DNA of 64,000 bases from contig NZ_JAFBFW010000002.1 in assembly GCF_016909495.1 (NCBI RefSeq), positions 124,001 to 188,000 of the forward strand, given 5' to 3'. The position numbers and the translations under genes are program-made. Every line of letters begins with the position of its first letter. Position 1 is the first letter of the stretch. A model generated the notes under the pieces. It did no database searches. It was not told the DNA's origin and saw only the letters and a program-made list of their open reading frames with translations. Source of the stretch: Pantoea coffeiphila (lineage in GTDB: Bacteria > Pseudomonadota > Gammaproteobacteria > Enterobacterales > Enterobacteriaceae). Positions 60,557-64,000 of this stretch are shown here, in pieces.

Positions 60557-60735
60557 GGATGAGTCTCTTCCAACGTCAGAGAGCGGGCTTCCACTTCCAG
60601 CAAAACAGGAATGCCGTCACGAACCGGATAGGCCAAACCGTCAGGCTTACAAATCAGCTCCTGCTGGTCTTTATTGAAGTACAGCTTGCCGTGACAAACA
60701 GGGCAAGCGACGATTTCGAGTAAACGATGATCCAT
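60553..60735 (-). CDS. ycaR: YcaR, Trm112-family protein
   Basis: A 60-residue small zinc-ribbon-like protein. [18 protein letters not shown] is the family start with one CPVC pair; the second Cys pair of true Trm112 proteins is reduced to a single Cys (ICKPDG). Function is unknown; it is always next to kdsB and translationally coupled to it. GGAGGAAC precedes the ATG. Confidence 0.94.
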   Translation of the reverse strand: MDHRLLEIVACPVCHGKLYFNKDQQELICKPDGLAYPVRDGIPVLLEVEARSLTLEETHP

Positions 60736-60814
60736 GGTTCCTCCGTAATGGACCCGGAATTACAGTAGGTAAAGAATACCATAGCTGCCGCCCGTGCTGT
60801 TGCTAACTTCAGGA

Positions 60815-62038
60815 TTAATCGCTATCTGGCCCGGTGGACCATACGGCTGGCAAGCGGTGCGCTAACTCCGGTGGCAGCGCCTCCAGCCTGACAGATTCCG
60901 CGCCCTGCCAGCGGGCAAAGTTGATCAGCGCACGCGGTAAATCATCCAGAAGCTGCTGGCTGATGCGCGTACCGGGTTCCAGCCACAGTTCCCGGACCTG
61001 CAAAACGCGCTCTTTACGCAGCATACGGGCATCAAGCCGCCCCTTTAAGGCACCACGGTGCAAAATCGGCAGCACAAAATAGCCGTACTGGCGTTTTGCT
61101 TCGGGGGTATAGCATTCAAGGCGATAGTCGAAATTAAACAGTTCCGAAGCTCGCTTACGATGCCAGACCAGCGGATCAAACGGAGAGAGTATTGCAGTGT
61201 GCGTTGCTGCCTGCGGGTTTTCCAGCTGCGAATAGCGAGTATGGTGAACGTACAGCTCACCGAGTTTTTCCACCTGCACCGCGCGAACCAGCCCCTGTTC
61301 CAGCCACTGTGCCAGATACGTTGCTATCGGTGCCCGCTTCAGTCGATAGTAATCTGCCAGCCATGAGGGATGGAAAATACCGAGACTGGCCGCACTGCGC
61401 TCCAGCATCTGCTGCATCGCGTCCTCTTCGCTCAGCGCGTGCAGCCGGTCATCCCACTGCGGCATTATTTTCTGGCGCAGATCGTACACCCGCTGGAAGT
61501 TTCGCCGTTCGGTCACCATTAATTCCCCGGCGCTGAACAGATTCTCCAGATGGCGTTTGTGCGGTTTCCACGACCACCAGCCCGGTTTCTGACCCGGCGG
61601 AGAATCGAAGTCAGCGGATCGGACCGGTCCCCGTTCGCGGATATGCTCGAGCAGCCCGGTTATCTCCTGATGATGCTGATCCATCCAGGCCTGATTGTAT
61701 TTCCAGCCGAGCGCCGCAGGGTTCAACATGCGGTGGCGCAGCAGAGGATAATCTTCAATAGGAATAAAACAGGCTTCATGTGCCCAGTATTCAAACAGCT
61801 GTTTCTGAGCCAGCGCCTGCTCCAGCCACTCAGGGGGATAGTCACCAAGGCGGCTGAACAACACCAGATAGGGGCTGCGAGCAACCACGTGAATGGTATC
61901 GATTTGCAGTAAAGACATTTGCCGGATGCTGGCAAGCAGATCGTCGAAAAGAGCTTTCCGACGTAGTGGCCGTAATAATCCCTGTGCCGCCAGCTGGAGC
62001 TGACGGGCATGGTTCAAAGAAAGATCTGAGGAGATCAT
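60815..62038 (-). CDS. ycaQ: YcaQ, interstrand-crosslink DNA glycosylase
   Basis: A 407-residue winged-helix HTH_42 protein. YcaQ/AlkX excises bases from DNA interstrand crosslinks, and the QΦD/QΦQ catalytic region is visible as LLQIDTIHVVARSPYLVLFS (the Gln-Ile-Asp motif at about residues 45-47). ATG at 62038 behind CGGAGC is preferred to a TTG start five codons earlier. It stands between ycaR and lpxK on the same strand with gaps of 79 and 60 bases. Confidence 0.93.
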   Translation of the reverse strand: MISSDLSLNHARQLQLAAQGLLRPLRRKALFDDLLASIRQMSLLQIDTIHVVARSPYLVLFSRLGDYPPEWLEQALAQKQLFEYWAHEACFIPIEDYPLLRHRMLNPAALGWKYNQAWMDQHHQEITGLLEHIRERGPVRSADFDSPPGQKPGWWSWKPHKRHLENLFSAGELMVTERRNFQRVYDLRQKIMPQWDDRLHALSEEDAMQQMLERSAASLGIFHPSWLADYYRLKRAPIATYLAQWLEQGLVRAVQVEKLGELYVHHTRYSQLENPQAATHTAILSPFDPLVWHRKRASELFNFDYRLECYTPEAKRQYGYFVLPILHRGALKGRLDARMLRKERVLQVRELWLEPGTRISQQLLDDLPRALINFARWQGAESVRLEALPPELAHRLPAVWSTGPDSD

Positions 62039-62098
62039 GGCGCGCTCCGTCAACGAAGAGGTTAGTTAAGCGCTCACCGGCAGAACAGAGATCGACCG

Positions 62099-63073
62099 TT
62101 AGCCGTTGCTCAGAGCCAGAATACGAGCCAGTAGCGCATCAGCATCTTGCACAACGGCGTCCACCGGTAAATACCACCAGTCTGGACAGGCAAATGCCCG
62201 GGCTTTCACCGCATCCTTCTCGGTCATCAGCAGCGTTTGCCCGGATTCAACTAAAGCGCCAAGCTCCTCGGCGCTGTAATTCTGATGATCGGCAAAAGCG
62301 ACCTCTTTTACCGGAGACATACCGAGATTACGTAGCATATTGAAGAATCGCGGTGGATGACCGATACCCGCCATCGCAATGACGTTATTCAGCGTTACCG
62401 CATCACGTTCAGCGCCCGAGGACAGGTTAATCGCCTTACCGGGTACCAGCTGCATCGCCAGTTCACCCGGCTGCGGCACGCCGCCGTTATTGATCACCGC
62501 AGACACGCTTTTCAACCGACCGGCACGCTCACGCATCGGCCCCGCCGGTAACCACCAGCCGTTGCCAAAACGCCGTTCGCCATCCACAACCACAATTTCA
62601 ATATCACGTGCCAGCGCGTAATGCTGCAATCCGTCATCGGTAACGATAATATCTATCGGGCCAGCTGCAAGCAGAGCCTCAACGGCTTCCCGGCGGCTGG
62701 GTGATACCGCCACGGCAGCACCGGTACGCTGATAAATCAGCACCGGCTCATCACCCGCTTCAGCCGTACTGGTTTCCACATCCAACACCAGAGGATAACG
62801 TGCAGCCTTGCCGCCATAGCCACGTGAGACCACGCCAACCCGCAAACCCTGCTGCTGCAAGGCCTGCACCAGCCAGATAACCACCGGAGTTTTACCATTG
62901 CCCCCGGCGGTGAGGTTACCCACCACCACCACCGGAACCGGAGCGCGCCACGCTTTACGCCAGCCCCAAACGTAACTCAACCGCAGCAAATTGCTGATGA
63001 GTCCGTATAGCAGGCTAAGCGGCAACAGCAGCACATATAGCGCAGAGCGGCCGCTCCAGATGCGTTCAATCAT
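62099..63073 (-). CDS. lpxK: LpxK, tetraacyldisaccharide 4'-kinase
   Basis: A 324-residue inner-membrane-associated P-loop kinase that phosphorylates the 4' position of the lipid A precursor. An N-terminal membrane helix (about 13-32) is followed by Walker [15 protein letters not shown] (about 52-65), and [14 protein letters not shown] is the catalytic-Asp region. Its start overlaps the msbA stop by four bases, the conserved msbA-lpxK operon. Confidence 0.97.
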   Translation of the reverse strand: MIERIWSGRSALYVLLLPLSLLYGLISNLLRLSYVWGWRKAWRAPVPVVVVGNLTAGGNGKTPVVIWLVQALQQQGLRVGVVSRGYGGKAARYPLVLDVETSTAEAGDEPVLIYQRTGAAVAVSPSRREAVEALLAAGPIDIIVTDDGLQHYALARDIEIVVVDGERRFGNGWWLPAGPMRERAGRLKSVSAVINNGGVPQPGELAMQLVPGKAINLSSGAERDAVTLNNVIAMAGIGHPPRFFNMLRNLGMSPVKEVAFADHQNYSAEELGALVESGQTLLMTEKDAVKARAFACPDWWYLPVDAVVQDADALLARILALSNG

Positions 63074-64000
63074 TGACCAAACTGCATCTTATAGAGCTGA
63101 GCGTAAGCACCGCGTTCAGCCAGCAGCGTTTCATGGCTGCCACGCTCAACAATCTGCCCGTCTTCCACCACCACAATTTCATCGGCTTTTTCGATAGTCG
63201 ACAGACGGTGAGCAATGACCAGCGAAGTGCGGTTTTTCTGCAGTTCATCCAGCGCAGCCTGAATCGCGCGCTCGGATTCCGTATCCAGCGCCGATGTGGC
63301 CTCATCCAGAATCAGTACCGGGCAGTCTCGCAGCAGTGCGCGGGCAATGGCGATACGCTGACGCTGGCCGCCGGAAAGCAGCACGCCGTTTTCACCAATG
63401 ACGGTGTCAAGCCCATGTTCCATTTTGCCGATAAAGTCCATCGCATGGGCCATGATCGCCGCCTTCTCAATATCTTCACGGCTGTACTGCTCGCTGCGCG
63501 CATAGGCGATATTGTTGGCGATAGTGTCGTTAAACAGGTGTACATTCTGAGAAACCAGCGCCACCTGATTACGCAGCGACGACAGGGTATATTCGCGCAG
63601 CTCGTGGCCATCCATCAGAATTTCACCCTGCTGAATATCGTAGAAGCGCGTCAGCAGGCTGGCGATAGTGGACTTGCCTGAGCCTGAACGCCCGACCAGT
63701 GCAACCGTTTTTCCCGCCGGAATATTGAGATTAATATTCTTCAGTGCAGGGATTTCACGGCCTGGATAAGCGAAGGTCACATTTCGGAACTCGATATCCC
63801 CCTTCACGCGATCGACGGTACGGGTGCCTTTATCATTTTCCTGCTCGCTGTCCAGAATCGAGAACAGCGTCTGGCAGGCAGCCATACCGCGCTGGAACTG
63901 GGCGTTAACGTTGGTCAGTGATTTCAACGGACGCATCAGCGCAATCATCGATGAAAACACAACGGTAATAGTACCGGCGGTTAGCGTTTCCATCACGCTT
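63070..64000 (-). CDS. msbA: MsbA, lipid A flippase ATPase (3' part; runs off the window)
   Basis: The C-terminal ~309 residues of the lipid A/LPS flippase, an ABC half-transporter. The 5' part, with most membrane helices, lies beyond the right edge; an internal Met near the edge is not the start. The end of the membrane domain ([20 protein letters not shown]) and the full nucleotide-binding domain are visible: Walker [11 protein letters not shown]-loop [11 protein letters not shown], signature [15 protein letters not shown], Walker [13 protein letters not shown] and H-loop IAHRLSTIE. Confidence 0.97.
   Translation of the reverse strand, partial: SVMETLTAGTITVVFSSMIALMRPLKSLTNVNAQFQRGMAACQTLFSILDSEQENDKGTRTVDRVKGDIEFRNVTFAYPGREIPALKNINLNIPAGKTVALVGRSGSGKSTIASLLTRFYDIQQGEILMDGHELREYTLSSLRNQVALVSQNVHLFNDTIANNIAYARSEQYSREDIEKAAIMAHAMDFIGKMEHGLDTVIGENGVLLSGGQRQRIAIARALLRDCPVLILDEATSALDTESERAIQAALDELQKNRTSLVIAHRLSTIEKADEIVVVEDGQIVERGSHETLLAERGAYAQLYKMQFGQ

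Overview
The window is a 64 kb piece of an enterobacterial chromosome, most likely from an Erwinia/Pantoea-type member of the Enterobacterales. Gene content and order match the ~21-23 min region of the Escherichia coli chromosome almost gene for gene (rut - wrbA - yccJ - agp - serT - yccA ... ompA - matP ... fabA - rmf - pqi ... pyrD - ssu - pepN - pncB - asnS - ompF - aspC - gloC - mepK - ldtD - mukBEF - cmoM - elyC - ycbJ - kdsB - lpxK - msbA), read in reverse. The proteins are clearly diverged from E. coli, and the hya, app, gfc and tor clusters that lie between agp and yccA in E. coli are absent. The family assignment is inferred from remembered family sequences; no search was run.

Layout. 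1-6.9 kb: end of rutF, the pyrimidine permease rutG, a DMT exporter, wrbA-yccJ, a succinate-semialdehyde-type dehydrogenase, and a glucose-1-phosphatase gene with an unusual Ala/Lys-rich tail. 7.2-7.8 kb: two identical tRNA-Ser(UGA) genes, each with its own promoter and terminator, separated by an AT-rich spacer that carries a perfect 15-copy GAGACA repeat. 8-19 kb: housekeeping and stress genes (yccA, tusE, yccX, rlmI, hspQ, yccU, yccT, mgsA, helD, yccF-yccS, sxy, LexA-regulated sulA). 19-24 kb: ompA, matP, lonB-like protease, fabA, and rmf (a 55-codon gene). 24-31.6 kb: rlmKL-uup-pqiABC operon on the minus strand. 31.7-38.2 kb: ycbX, zapC, pyrD and an ssu alkanesulfonate cluster (ssuE-ssuD-ssuC-ssuB) that lacks the binding-protein gene ssuA. 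38.2-47 kb: pepN, pncB, asnS, an OmpF-type porin, an orphan coiled-coil membrane protein, aspC. 47-64 kb: gloC, mepK, ldtD, the cmoM-mukF-mukE-mukB operon, elyC, ycbJ, ycaR-kdsB, ycaQ, and msbA-lpxK running off the right end.

Functional themes. Envelope biogenesis dominates: OmpA, OmpF, PqiABC lipid transport, the MepK/LdtD pair acting on 3-3 peptidoglycan crosslinks, ElyC, and LPS synthesis (KdsB, LpxK, MsbA). Chromosome organisation is represented by MatP and MukBEF, cell division by SulA and ZapC, and ribosome/RNA modification by RlmI, RlmKL, RMF, CmoM and TusE. Several textbook control sites are visible: the sulA SOS box, the fabA FadR/FabR sites, the ompA and ompF small-RNA target regions, a sigma-32-like promoter before hspQ, and a pyrD leader hairpin.

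Most of the window is conserved core genome and I do not see a new multi-gene system. The observations most worth a second look are the GAGACA hexamer tract between the duplicated tRNA-Ser genes, the TolA-like 140-residue tail on the periplasmic phosphatase Agp, the missing ssuA, and the orphan tail-anchored coiled-coil gene next to ompF.
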